Source: a virus
Virus record (IMG/VR): IMGVR_UViG_3300021141_000011
Span: 1-56,697 of that record
DNA length: 56,697 bases
Direction: 5' to 3' (one strand)
Shown piece by piece: positions 8,470 to 16,725 of the stretch (the first letter of the stretch is position 1; each line of letters opens with the position of its first letter). The notes beneath the pieces are model-generated. The model saw only the letters and a program-made list of their open reading frames with translations, was not told the origin of the DNA and ran no database searches. A program made the translations under genes and the position numbers.

Positions 8470-8495
8470 TAAGACAGGTCCTTAAAATATTACTT

Positions 8496-8523
8496 AGTAT
8501 AACATATTTTGCCACTTTGTCAA
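8496..8523 (-). promoter_or_regulatory. Sigma70-type promoter for the gp55 operon
   Basis: On the minus strand a perfect TTGACA (8523-8518) is followed after 16 bp by TATACT (8501-8496). Transcription would start near 8489, about 20 nt before the gp55 ATG, with AAGGAC as ribosome site. It is the best sigma70 match I saw and fits early expression by unmodified host polymerase. Confidence 0.82.
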
Positions 8524-8552
8524 CCTTTATAAACTGAGTGGTTTATTTTTTG

Positions 8553-8562
8553 GGTAAATAAG
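8553..8562 (+). promoter_or_regulatory. Late-type promoter box GGTAAATAAG ahead of the structural genes
   Basis: TAAATA at 8555-8560 lies 16 bp before the ATG of the first structural gene, with AGGA as ribosome site between. The same GGTAAATAA word precedes gp6 and the 48-residue gene after the giant protein. It resembles T4 gp55-dependent late promoters (TATAAATA). Confidence 0.65.
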
Positions 8563-8576
8563 ATATAGGAATCACT

Positions 8577-9965
8577 ATGTCTACATTCTCATCCACAGTC
8601 ACTGCCTCAGATGCCAACACCGCTCAGGATCTGGCCGAAGCTGGTGCACGGGCTCAAGTGGCCGCATCACTGGGCGGCGATGTTGTAATAATCAGCAGTT
8701 TTACCAACACAGTGGTTGATGCCACTGGCAGATACACTTCTACCTTTACCATTGACGCTGAACCATTTGTTGCACCGCCAGCAGTTGTGATTCCGCCATT
8801 TGATGAATTTGCAGGAGTTGATGCAGCAGTAGCAGCACAGGCTGCAACGCCAGTGAACACATTTCTAGATCCGCAACAGCAGGCCGAAGCCCGTGACGCT
8901 GCTCTTGCCGAAGCCGCTGCAGAAGCCAATGCAGCCAGTGCTGCCGACCCTGTTGATGCAGCAAACGATCAAAGCCTTCAAGATCAAGAAGATGCCAGAC
9001 AACTTGCAGCAGCACAACCCACAACCTCTGCTACTCCTGTAGATATATTTCCAGAGTTGATCCCACCCAACACCAATGTGGCCTTGCCCAGTCTGGGCAC
9101 TTTCACCAATGATCAGGCCATAGCAGCGGCTGCCAAACAACAGGCAGGCACTCTGTTGGCACAGCGTCAAGCCACGCTGGAAGCACAACGCAAGATGACC
9201 AACAACGGGGACTGGCGTGTTAGACTCAGCCTGGCTCCCAGTGCCACCTATTTGTACAATGCAAGTCCTCCAGGAATACTGGCTCCTTTGGCCAAAACAG
9301 GTGGAGTAATATTTCCCTACACACCCAAGATTGAGATCAACTACAAGGCTGAGTATTCCCCATACGCACTCACTCACTCAAACTACAAGGGCTATTTCTA
9401 CCAGTCAAGCTATACTGATGCAGTAAATATGTCAGCCACATTCACAGCACAAGATTCTGCTGAAGCAGATTACATGTTGGCAGTGATACACTTTTTTAGA
9501 TCAGTGACAAAAATGTTCTATGGGCAAGATGCAGAACGAGGTGCACCACCTCCTTTGGTGTTCTTGACAGGCTTGGGGCAGTATCAGTTTTCAGCGCATC
9601 CTTGTGTGGTCAGCAGTTTTCAATACAGCCTGCCAGCCGATGTTGATTATATACGGGCCAGAAGTACCAATGTCAACGGAACCAATCTGTTGTCACGCAG
9701 AGACCGACAAGACTTGCCCACAAATCCTATCTCCAGTGCAGTCAATCGACTGGCAAATCTTTTCTCCAGTCAAGGCATAAGCAAAGGAGCAATGTCCAGT
9801 CCAGACGCTCCGGCCACCCTGGGAAAAAATGAACCAACCTATGTGCCCACAAAACTTGAAATCAGCTTGGTATTGTTGCCAATACAAACTAGATCGCAGG
9901 TCAGCCAACAGTTCAGTGTCAAGGGATTTGCCAACGGTGATCTAATCAAAGGAGGGTTCTGGTAA
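8577..9965 (+). CDS. Baseplate/tail-tube structural protein (gp48/gp54-like)
   Basis: 462 residues. The first half is Ala/Gln-rich and probably flexible, with FLDPQQQAEARDAA near residue 95. The folded part (about 210-360) contains FPYTPKIEINYKAEYSP, LTHSNYKGYFYQ and AVIHFFRSVTKMFYG, a pattern I associate with tail-tube cap or baseplate proteins of the gp48/gp54 group. It would join the tail tube to the baseplate hub. It is the first plus-strand structural gene, directly downstream of a late-type promoter, and its stop overlaps the start of the gp53-like gene by one base. The assignment to gp48 or gp54 specifically is not secure. Confidence 0.6.
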   Translation: MSTFSSTVTASDANTAQDLAEAGARAQVAASLGGDVVIISSFTNTVVDATGRYTSTFTIDAEPFVAPPAVVIPPFDEFAGVDAAVAAQAATPVNTFLDPQQQAEARDAALAEAAAEANAASAADPVDAANDQSLQDQEDARQLAAAQPTTSATPVDIFPELIPPNTNVALPSLGTFTNDQAIAAAAKQQAGTLLAQRQATLEAQRKMTNNGDWRVRLSLAPSATYLYNASPPGILAPLAKTGGVIFPYTPKIEINYKAEYSPYALTHSNYKGYFYQSSYTDAVNMSATFTAQDSAEADYMLAVIHFFRSVTKMFYGQDAERGAPPPLVFLTGLGQYQFSAHPCVVSSFQYSLPADVDYIRARSTNVNGTNLLSRRDRQDLPTNPISSAVNRLANLFSSQGISKGAMSSPDAPATLGKNEPTYVPTKLEISLVLLPIQTRSQVSQQFSVKGFANGDLIKGGFW

Positions 9966-10264
9966 TGGCCACTTATGATTCAACCAGCGCATACTATGCC
10001 ACTGGCTATAGTCAGTTCTTTCTGGACACCATGACCAATCGTCCCATTCCCAAAGAAACTGATGATCGTGTCATGCTGATCAACACCACGTATCAGTATA
10101 GACCAGATCTCCTGGCATTTGACTTGTACGACACACCAGAGTTGTGGTGGGTGTTTTATCAACGCAATCCCAATACTCTGACTGCACCTCCCCTGGACTT
10201 TAAGGCCGGTGTACAAATTTATCTGCCAAAAATTACCACATTACGCAGCGTGTTAGGATTCTAA
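9965..10264 (+). CDS. gp53: Baseplate wedge protein, gp53-like (LysM-like fold)
   Basis: A 99-residue protein. LYDTPELWWVFYQRNPN (about 58-74) followed by DFKAGVQIYLPKI (about 79-91) is the pattern of LysM-like baseplate proteins (gp53 and tail protein X). These sit in the wedge and help clamp neighbouring wedge arms. T4 gp53 is about twice as long, so only the LysM-like half is present here. It lies between two structural genes with almost no spacing, inside the baseplate block that also holds gp5, gp25 and gp6, which supports the call. Confidence 0.65.
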   Translation: MATYDSTSAYYATGYSQFFLDTMTNRPIPKETDDRVMLINTTYQYRPDLLAFDLYDTPELWWVFYQRNPNTLTAPPLDFKAGVQIYLPKITTLRSVLGF

Positions 10265-10266
10265 GC

Positions 10267-11805
10267 ATGGCCACTCAGGATCAGATCTCGCAGTTTCTAG
10301 CAGCATTTTATCAATCTTGGAATTCTTCTATCCAAGATCGGCAAGCATATCGCACTGCAATTTCTATAGCAGAAATACGGACTGGATTGCAAGTTGGCAG
10401 AGCCATCAATGCCCCGGCTGGTATCAATTTCAATCTTATTTCACCTGACGATATACCTTCATTTGAATCTCTTACCGCTGGAATAAATCCACCCAGTAGT
10501 TCAGCCGATACCACCAGAGCCGCACAAACTGCACGGGACGACCGTGCCAGTTCAAGCAATCCTGTTCCTCCTCAGCAGGTTGAAACGTTTGATGGCAGAA
10601 TAGTTGAAAAAACCACAGCAGGTCCAACCAATGCTGACCCACCACCGACCACAGAAACAGGAGATGTTGACTCGGGCACTGATGCAACCACGGTTACATA
10701 CAACAATAGTCAATCCACATCTTCTCCTCCGGCAAGCGGCCCGTTACCATCTCCGCCATCTTCTACATTCCTGGATCCTGCGCAGCGAGCAGAATTCAAT
10801 CAATTACAAGGTTCAGGAGCAGTGCCCGGAGCCACTCCTGTAAACAACGCTAAACAAGGCGGGGTAGGAGCTCGTAGCGATGATGCTGCTGGTGTCAACG
10901 GCACCGCAGCGGTTCGTAATAGACTGGATGAATTGTATGGCGGTGCCTCCAATGCCATTGTGGCACAAGACAATGTACTAGATCAGTATGCCAGCTATAC
11001 ATATAGTCTAAGTTGGTATTTAATGGATCCTGACACATACACCGCACTAATGAAATCTCCAAAGAAAACATTAAATGGCTACTATTTGTTGGCACAAAGT
11101 GGTGGCGCAGGTGTTACAACACAGACACCTACCGGTGCAACCAGTGTGGGCACTGGTCGCAGTCCGTTCTTTCCGTTGGATTATTATCTTGACAATTTTG
11201 AACTCACCACTGCGTATGGCAGCTCTATAGGCAGCGGCGGTGCAGCAAAACTTACGGACTTGAGTTTTACAGTAACTGAGCCCAATGGAATCACACTGTT
11301 GAGCAATTTAATAAAAGCTGTTAGAGATTTATATGAAACTAAAAATATAACCAAGCCAGGAACTCCTGTAAACTACGCAGCGGCACAATATTGTATGGCC
11401 ATAAGATTTTATGGCTACGACATCAATGGCAATCTTGTACAACCTATTGCACGAAAAACTGGCAGCACAGATAATCGTGCAGCAATTGAAAAGTTTGTGC
11501 CTTTTATTATCACTGAACTTGAATTTCGAGTGGCAAACAAGTTGGTTGAATACACCATCAAAGGAGCAAGCCCTGGCGATATCACTGGCAAAAGTACCAA
11601 TCGTGGCAGCATACCACAGAATTTTCAGTTCCAAGGCAGCACAGTCAAGGACATATTGGTTGGTACTGTGATACAACAAACAGCAAGCCAGGCAGCAGGA
11701 GACGAAACCAGACTTGGTGTTCCTATAGAATCATCGCCACCGGGCAGTAACACTGTACAAGATCCTCAACAACGAGCACAAGCACTTTTAGAGGCCGGAC
11801 AATAA
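10267..11805 (+). CDS. Virion structural protein, baseplate hub region
   Basis: 512 residues, not matched to a named T4 gene. The N-terminal 65 residues look folded. Residues about 75-215 form a Pro/Ser/Thr/Gly-rich linker with FLDPAQRAEF. A folded part from about 220 contains YTYSLSWYLMDPDTY, FELTTAYGSS, LSFTVTEPNG and YCMAIRFYGYD. The C-terminal tail ends with QDPQQRAQALLEAGQ, echoing the FLDP motif in the linker and in the first structural gene. It is placed between gp53-like and gp5, where T4-like phages carry hub components, so a hub or hub-adapter role is likely but inferred. It is followed by another protein of similar style after 1 bp. Confidence 0.6.
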   Translation: MATQDQISQFLAAFYQSWNSSIQDRQAYRTAISIAEIRTGLQVGRAINAPAGINFNLISPDDIPSFESLTAGINPPSSSADTTRAAQTARDDRASSSNPVPPQQVETFDGRIVEKTTAGPTNADPPPTTETGDVDSGTDATTVTYNNSQSTSSPPASGPLPSPPSSTFLDPAQRAEFNQLQGSGAVPGATPVNNAKQGGVGARSDDAAGVNGTAAVRNRLDELYGGASNAIVAQDNVLDQYASYTYSLSWYLMDPDTYTALMKSPKKTLNGYYLLAQSGGAGVTTQTPTGATSVGTGRSPFFPLDYYLDNFELTTAYGSSIGSGGAAKLTDLSFTVTEPNGITLLSNLIKAVRDLYETKNITKPGTPVNYAAAQYCMAIRFYGYDINGNLVQPIARKTGSTDNRAAIEKFVPFIITELEFRVANKLVEYTIKGASPGDITGKSTNRGSIPQNFQFQGSTVKDILVGTVIQQTASQAAGDETRLGVPIESSPPGSNTVQDPQQRAQALLEAGQ

Positions 11806-11806
11806 T

Positions 11807-13468
11807 ATGGCTACTAACGCAATCCCTCGAATAATATCAGCAACTGACAACGTACCACAAACCAAACCAGGCGAAAATGCAGTTGGCGGTGTTGGTGCCC
11901 CTCCCAAGGCCGATGCAGCGCCTAAACCTGGTGCTACCACACTTGGCAGCGGTCTATGTGCGGCACTAAATGCTTACTATGCAGAGCAGGCCAAACGCAG
12001 TGGATTTATACCAGACGTTTATGAAATTAAATTTGCTGATCCCATACTAGAAAATGCCAGCCTTGTTCCTCCAGGCGACTATTTCGACAAAAGCCTAGTA
12101 GGCGGTTCAGCTACAGCAACAGCAGCAGATCAACTGCTGAGTGAAAAACAAAGCATTAACACTACTGTGCGTCAAAAGTCTGCCACAGCAGGACAACAGA
12201 TTGTGCAATTTATTGACACAGTGTTACGCAGCAGCAGTTATATTACTGCTCAACAAAAAGTTACCTGGAATCCAGATACCTACACCTGGAACGATAATGG
12301 CCCGCCTCAGAGATTTGCCTGGTTTGATATCAGTTGTGAAGCACAGCAATTGAAATATGATTCAAAACAAAACGATTTTGCGTACAAAATGATTTATACC
12401 ATATCGCCGTTTCAAACGCCAGTGATCAGTGAATATTTTGAAAGTGGAGAATTCAGAGGAGTGCATAAGGTTTATAACTATTGGTTTACTGGACAAAACA
12501 CTCAGGTATTGCAATTTGAACAGGCATTCAACCACTTATGGACACAGGCTATCACCAGTGATGTTTCGATAGCCTCTGCTACGCAATCATCACAAACTGG
12601 ACAAAATAGCGAATCACTTTCAAAAAAACGACCAATGCCAGCCAGCGGTCAGGCACGTCAAGGCGGTGATAGCAAGACATTCGAGCCCGGTGCCAATGCA
12701 GCCGATTATCTATATTCAGCTGATCAGGCCGACATTAGATTGGTAATCGTAGGAGATCCTGCCTGGATTCCTTCTCCCAAGGCCATGCAACCAGGAAAGT
12801 TTGTCTCAGCACCTTTTGAAGCTGATGGCACTATAAATGTAAGTGCATCGGGCGCATACTTTGAATTTGCATGGAATCGGCCCAGGGACTATGATCTCAG
12901 CACAGGAATCATGGACACAGGAAAAAATAATAATTTTGCAGATCGCATCCAGGGCAAACCAGGACTGGCGCAACAAACTGTCACATACATGGCCACTACC
13001 AGCAAAAGTATATTTCGTGGAGGAAAATTTACTCAGGAACTTGAAGGGGCTCGGGTAGAAAATACTTTTTCTACCAAAGCAGCTGATGCTGGAAGAAACA
13101 CTACTCCGCCAACAACCACAGCAAAAACCTCAGGGATCGCCGGCATAATAGCGGCAACCAATAATGTATCGCCTGTCAACCAAATAATACAATCAACATC
13201 AAAAGTGTTGCAAGCAGGTTCTGCTCGGGCGTTGCAGGCTGTTACAGAATACACATCGCCTGCACCTACGCCAGTTTCTATCACATCAGTTTCAGGAGCA
13301 CAACCAGTGCCGGCAAAACCTGCCAGTGTAGATGGTGCAGATATTCCAAACACAGAATTTCAACCGCCACCTGTTCTTTCTGGAAAACCTGGAGAAAACA
13401 GACTTGGCGGATTCGATCTATCGCCGAATCCGTCTCAAGGTGTAGTAAACGACGATCAAGGAACCTAA
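11807..13468 (+). CDS. Virion structural protein adjacent to gp5 (possible hub protein)
   Basis: 553 residues. A folded central part (about 60-430) contains FAYKMIYTISPFQTP, VHKVYNYWFTGQNTQ, IRLVIVGDPAWIP and YFEFAWNRPRDY. Low-complexity linkers occur at both ends. A KPGEN..GG motif occurs near the N-terminus (20-28) and again near the C-terminus (about 527-534). It directly precedes gp5. In T4 the partner of gp5 is the hub protein gp27, so this may be its counterpart, but I see no decisive gp27 motif. It is clearly coding: long, well spaced and in line with its neighbours. Confidence 0.6.
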   Translation: MATNAIPRIISATDNVPQTKPGENAVGGVGAPPKADAAPKPGATTLGSGLCAALNAYYAEQAKRSGFIPDVYEIKFADPILENASLVPPGDYFDKSLVGGSATATAADQLLSEKQSINTTVRQKSATAGQQIVQFIDTVLRSSSYITAQQKVTWNPDTYTWNDNGPPQRFAWFDISCEAQQLKYDSKQNDFAYKMIYTISPFQTPVISEYFESGEFRGVHKVYNYWFTGQNTQVLQFEQAFNHLWTQAITSDVSIASATQSSQTGQNSESLSKKRPMPASGQARQGGDSKTFEPGANAADYLYSADQADIRLVIVGDPAWIPSPKAMQPGKFVSAPFEADGTINVSASGAYFEFAWNRPRDYDLSTGIMDTGKNNNFADRIQGKPGLAQQTVTYMATTSKSIFRGGKFTQELEGARVENTFSTKAADAGRNTTPPTTTAKTSGIAGIIAATNNVSPVNQIIQSTSKVLQAGSARALQAVTEYTSPAPTPVSITSVSGAQPVPAKPASVDGADIPNTEFQPPPVLSGKPGENRLGGFDLSPNPSQGVVNDDQGT

Positions 13469-13477
13469 AGGACACTT

Positions 13478-14992
13478 ATGGCACAAAATAATACCCAACA
13501 ATCGGGCAGCGCACCCAATTATAAATTTGATCGTGGTGGCACACCTGCAGAAATGGGGCCATTTGTTGGTCGTATTGTAAACACTGTGGACCTTACACGA
13601 ACTGGTCGCTTGCAGGTTTTCATTGAACAGTTTGCCAGCGGTCGACCCAGCACCAATCCTGAAACCTGGCGTTGGGTAAGATATTTGTCACCCTTCTATG
13701 GAGCCACAGAAAAAACCAGCACCAGTGCAGGTGTAGGCACATACCCTGGAAATCAACAAAGTTACGGCATGTGGTTTACTCCACCGGATATTGGTACATC
13801 TGTTATGTGTTTTTTTGTTGAAGGTGATCCTGACAAAGGTTACTATATTGGGTCAATAATTGAAGACAGCTTGAATCATATGCTGCCAGCCATTGGCGCT
13901 GCCAAGTCAGGTGAGTATGTCACACAAAACAAGTCACAAGCAGAATATTTTGCCAATGCACCTCAGTTGCCTGTTACCGAAATCAACTCTGCCAACAAAG
14001 AAATTAACAAAAATCCACGATTCTTTGATCAACCCAAGCCTGTGCATAGTTTTCAAGCAGCTATATTTTTTCAGCAAGGACTGAACAAAGATCCTGAACG
14101 TGGTCCTATTATTTCAAATGCACAACGAGAAAGCCCTAGCACAGTGTATGGAATTAGCACACCCGGCCAGCCTATCTATCAGAGTGGTGCAGACCCCAAT
14201 ACCATACGAAAACAACTTAATTCTGGATCTCTCAAACCGCAAGATGTTAAAGTGATAGGCCGCAAAGGTGGGCACACACTGGTCATGGATGATGGCGATC
14301 TAGACGGCAACAATGCCTTGCTTAGACTACGAACTGCCAAGGGTCATCAGATCATGATGAATGATTCTGAAAACTTTTTTCAGTTCATTCATTCCAATGG
14401 ACAAACCTGGATTGAACTAGGGTCCGAAGGCACAGTAGATATTTTTTCAACCAACAGTGTAAACGTAAGAACTCAAGGAACTATCAATTTACATGCTGAC
14501 AAAGATATCAATATGTTTGCTGGTGGCAATATCAATCTGAAATCAAATGCAGCCACTAATATTGGTGCTGTGACTACCATGAACATAGCCAGCCAAGAAG
14601 CCATGGTCATTTATGGTCAGTCCACAGTAGGAATAAAAGCTAACGGATCATTGGCTTTGCAAGGTAAAACAACTGCATCAATATCTGGTGGCACATCGTT
14701 GAGATTTAGTGCAGCAAGGATAGATCTCAACGGGTTACCAGCAACGTCAGTGAAAACCCCTAAACTGTATCCTAAAACAATCTTGGATGATACTACCTTT
14801 AATAATTCCACCGGCTGGCAAGTAAAACCCAATGGACTAACAAGTATTGTTACTCGCGCCCCAACACATGAACCGTATCCGTACCATAATCAGGGTGTAG
14901 CTGTCAGCGTGAGTTTAACTGAAGGAACTCCTACTCCACCGCCAGACGCTGAACCAGTTCCTTCCAGCTGGGGCATAGTTAGAAAATCATGA
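13478..14992 (+). CDS. gp5: Baseplate central spike protein gp5, no visible lysozyme domain
   Basis: 504 residues. Residues about 26-150 form the OB-fold: FVGRIVNTVDLTRTGRLQVF, then WVRYLSPFYG, MWFTPPDIGTSVMCFF and GYYIGSI. The C-terminal third (about 325-425) is a beta-helix-like run (INLHADKDINMFAGGN, INLKSNAATNIGA, LALQGKTTASISGG), as in the gp5 C-terminal needle and VgrG spikes. The spike pierces the outer membrane when the sheath contracts. T4 gp5 carries a lysozyme between these parts; here the middle (about 150-320) shows no lysozyme catalytic pattern. The stop overlaps the start of the glycine-rich gene by 4 bp. Confidence 0.82.
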   Translation: MAQNNTQQSGSAPNYKFDRGGTPAEMGPFVGRIVNTVDLTRTGRLQVFIEQFASGRPSTNPETWRWVRYLSPFYGATEKTSTSAGVGTYPGNQQSYGMWFTPPDIGTSVMCFFVEGDPDKGYYIGSIIEDSLNHMLPAIGAAKSGEYVTQNKSQAEYFANAPQLPVTEINSANKEINKNPRFFDQPKPVHSFQAAIFFQQGLNKDPERGPIISNAQRESPSTVYGISTPGQPIYQSGADPNTIRKQLNSGSLKPQDVKVIGRKGGHTLVMDDGDLDGNNALLRLRTAKGHQIMMNDSENFFQFIHSNGQTWIELGSEGTVDIFSTNSVNVRTQGTINLHADKDINMFAGGNINLKSNAATNIGAVTTMNIASQEAMVIYGQSTVGIKANGSLALQGKTTASISGGTSLRFSAARIDLNGLPATSVKTPKLYPKTILDDTTFNNSTGWQVKPNGLTSIVTRAPTHEPYPYHNQGVAVSVSLTEGTPTPPPDAEPVPSSWGIVRKS

Positions 14993-16296
14993 GTAAATTT
15001 TCATTCACAGGACCAAACGGTGAAGTATATGATGTAGACGGTCCATCGGGTGCCACTGTGGAGCAGGCTAAAGCAGTATTTGATCAACAAATCAACACCG
15101 GCGGATTAGTAGGAATCCCGGTGGGCGGTCTAGTGAATGCAGTTACACAAGCCACAGGTGGCTTGTCATCGGCTATAGCGCAAATAGGACCAGCATCATT
15201 TGCACAGGCCCTACAACTAGGTAATATAATTAATCTTCCAGACCTAAGAGGATTACCCATTCCTAATCCAATAGGAGTAAGTGACTTTATCAAAACAACC
15301 ATAGGTCAACAGAGCATTGGCACAATTGATACTACACAAATACAAGGTCTAATAGCACAAACTGGTGTGTCAGTTGGACAAGCAGCGTCAGCAATCACTG
15401 ATTTCAAAGGGCTTGGTAAGTTTGGCCTTAATGCTGATCAGTTGCAATTGTCAGGCTTGATCAAACCAGGGCTGGCTGAACAAATCAACCTGGATCCCAG
15501 CAAATTTACAAGCATCTTGTCGAGCCCTACCAGTTGGACGGGCAAGTTAGGCGCTACAGATTTAACTTCTGTACTAGGCAACGAACGTTTGCAAACCACA
15601 GTACAACAAGGACTAATGAATGTGAACTTTGACCAACTCAAACAAATAGGAGTAATCAGCGGCACAGAAGCAGCATCGCAACTGGGTCCGTTGTTGAACA
15701 TCTCTACAAAATTTGGCCTAGGCAATGCAACAGAATGGCTCAAAACCGCACCGTCAATAGGATCGTTGGGATCATTGGGGTCACTAGTAAGTGACGGTGG
15801 AATAGGTAGCGGAATAAGCAGTTTAGTTAGTGGTGGTGGCATTGGTGGTGGCATTGGTGGACTACTAAGTGGTGGTGGCATTGGTGGACTACTAAGTGGT
15901 GGTGGCATTAGTGGAATAGTCGGCGATATGACCAATTTTGCCAAATCAGCAGAATTTGCACAGTCATTTAGTGGACTACTAAGTGGTGGTGGCATTGGTG
16001 GACTACTAAGTGGTGGTGGCATTGGTGGACTACTAAGTGGTGGTGGTGGTATTGGTGAATTACTAAGTGGTGGTGGCATTGGTGGATTACTAAGTGGTGG
16101 ATTTGGTGGATTTGGTGGATTTGGTGGATTTGGCGGTTTTGGAGATTCCGGCGGCAACCCATTAGAATCAGGGGTACAAGTGGCCAAAGGATTTACCAAC
16201 ACTGTGAATCGATCTAATTTGAATGAAGCAGTGAAAAAAGTCATTGGCAACAGCAAGATATCTGTGCCAGATTTTGCACCTCCAGGCACCAGCTAA
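14989..16296 (+). CDS. Glycine-repeat protein between gp5 and gp25
   Basis: 435 residues. The N-terminal part (FSFTGPNGEVYDVDGPSG, then VEQAKAVFDQQ) is a small domain often found in phage tail proteins. A helical, Ala/Leu-rich middle follows. Residues about 279-384 are tandem SGGGIGGLL units ending in a run of five FGG units, interrupted once by an ordinary segment (DMTNFAKSAEFAQSFSG). A short C-terminal domain ends the protein. The place between gp5 and gp25 suggests a spike-tip or baseplate component; glycine-rich repeats could form a beta-helix or flexible tether. The function is not known. The DNA repeat could change copy number by slippage. Confidence 0.65.
   Translation: MSKFSFTGPNGEVYDVDGPSGATVEQAKAVFDQQINTGGLVGIPVGGLVNAVTQATGGLSSAIAQIGPASFAQALQLGNIINLPDLRGLPIPNPIGVSDFIKTTIGQQSIGTIDTTQIQGLIAQTGVSVGQAASAITDFKGLGKFGLNADQLQLSGLIKPGLAEQINLDPSKFTSILSSPTSWTGKLGATDLTSVLGNERLQTTVQQGLMNVNFDQLKQIGVISGTEAASQLGPLLNISTKFGLGNATEWLKTAPSIGSLGSLGSLVSDGGIGSGISSLVSGGGIGGGIGGLLSGGGIGGLLSGGGISGIVGDMTNFAKSAEFAQSFSGLLSGGGIGGLLSGGGIGGLLSGGGGIGELLSGGGIGGLLSGGFGGFGGFGGFGGFGDSGGNPLESGVQVAKGFTNTVNRSNLNEAVKKVIGNSKISVPDFAPPGTS
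15826..16140 (+). repeat. 27-bp tandem repeats encoding SGGGIGGLL, then 9-bp FGG repeats
   Basis: The unit AGTGGTGGTGGCATTGGT plus GGACTACTA recurs nearly unchanged, giving seven SGGG-type copies in two blocks separated by a unique segment. A final GGATTTGGT array of about five copies follows. The near-identity of copies at DNA level suggests recent expansion or gene conversion. Confidence 0.88.
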
Positions 16297-16299
16297 ATA
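16294..16299 (+). promoter_or_regulatory. Possible late-type box TAAATA before gp25
   Basis: TAAATA overlaps the stop codon of the glycine-repeat gene and lies only 5 bp before the gp25 ATG. It lacks the GG prefix seen at the better sites. A start here would leave almost no leader. It may be chance. Confidence 0.3.
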
Positions 16300-16304
16300 T
16301 CTGT

Positions 16305-16679
16305 ATGGCCACATTCATTGGATTTAACACACAGAATCAATTTAAAAAATTCACGCTGGTAGACGGCGAATTAATCAAGCGCGACCTACTGAACGCATTC
16401 AATGTCTGGCAAGGGCAATTGCCTGGCCGCCCGTCATACGGAACCACACTCTGGAGTTTTTTGTTTGAAAGCCAGGATCAAACTACCATGGCCAATATTC
16501 TGCGTGAAGTACAAAGAGTAGCCGGCGGCGATCCTAGAATTTATCTAAATGATGTACAAGTGTACCCACAGGAAAACGGTGTGTTGATTGAACTGGAGAT
16601 ACAACTAGTGGCTGGTGCAGATGCACAGTTGCTGAGTGTATTCTTTGATCAACAACAGCGCAGAGCTTCGTTTGTATAA
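16305..16679 (+). CDS. gp25: Baseplate wedge protein gp25
   Basis: A 124-residue member of the GPW/gp25 family, at the usual length. KRDLLNAFNVWQGQLPGRP (about 25-43) followed by SYGTTLWSFLFE is the family hallmark, and the C-terminal half (IYLNDVQVYPQENGVLIELE) is the expected beta-rich part. gp25 forms the inner core of the baseplate wedge with gp6 and gp53 and helps start sheath assembly. It lies directly upstream of gp6, as in T4-like phages. There is no clear ribosome site, so it may depend on translation of the upstream gene. Confidence 0.92.
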   Translation: MATFIGFNTQNQFKKFTLVDGELIKRDLLNAFNVWQGQLPGRPSYGTTLWSFLFESQDQTTMANILREVQRVAGGDPRIYLNDVQVYPQENGVLIELEIQLVAGADAQLLSVFFDQQQRRASFV

Positions 16680-16699
16680 AAGTAGCCGTTTACTTTATC

Positions 16700-16709
16700 G
16701 GTAAATAAC
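16700..16709 (+). promoter_or_regulatory. Late-type promoter box GGTAAATAAC ahead of gp6
   Basis: TAAATA at 16702-16707 is in the 46-bp gap between gp25 and gp6, 18 bp before the gp6 ATG. It shares the GGTAAATAA word with the boxes at 8553 and 34176. Confidence 0.65.
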
Positions 16710-16725
16710 ATATTAACGGAATATC

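Noticed and set aside
15826-16110. Regular repeats as a CRISPR array
   Set aside because: Units are directly adjacent without spacers and remain in frame as SGGGIGGLL codons.
15438-16289. 283-codon minus-strand frame rich in PPMPPPLSSP
   Set aside because: It is the antisense reading of the glycine-repeat gene; the Pro-rich repeat simply mirrors GGN-rich codons. No ribosome site or promoter.
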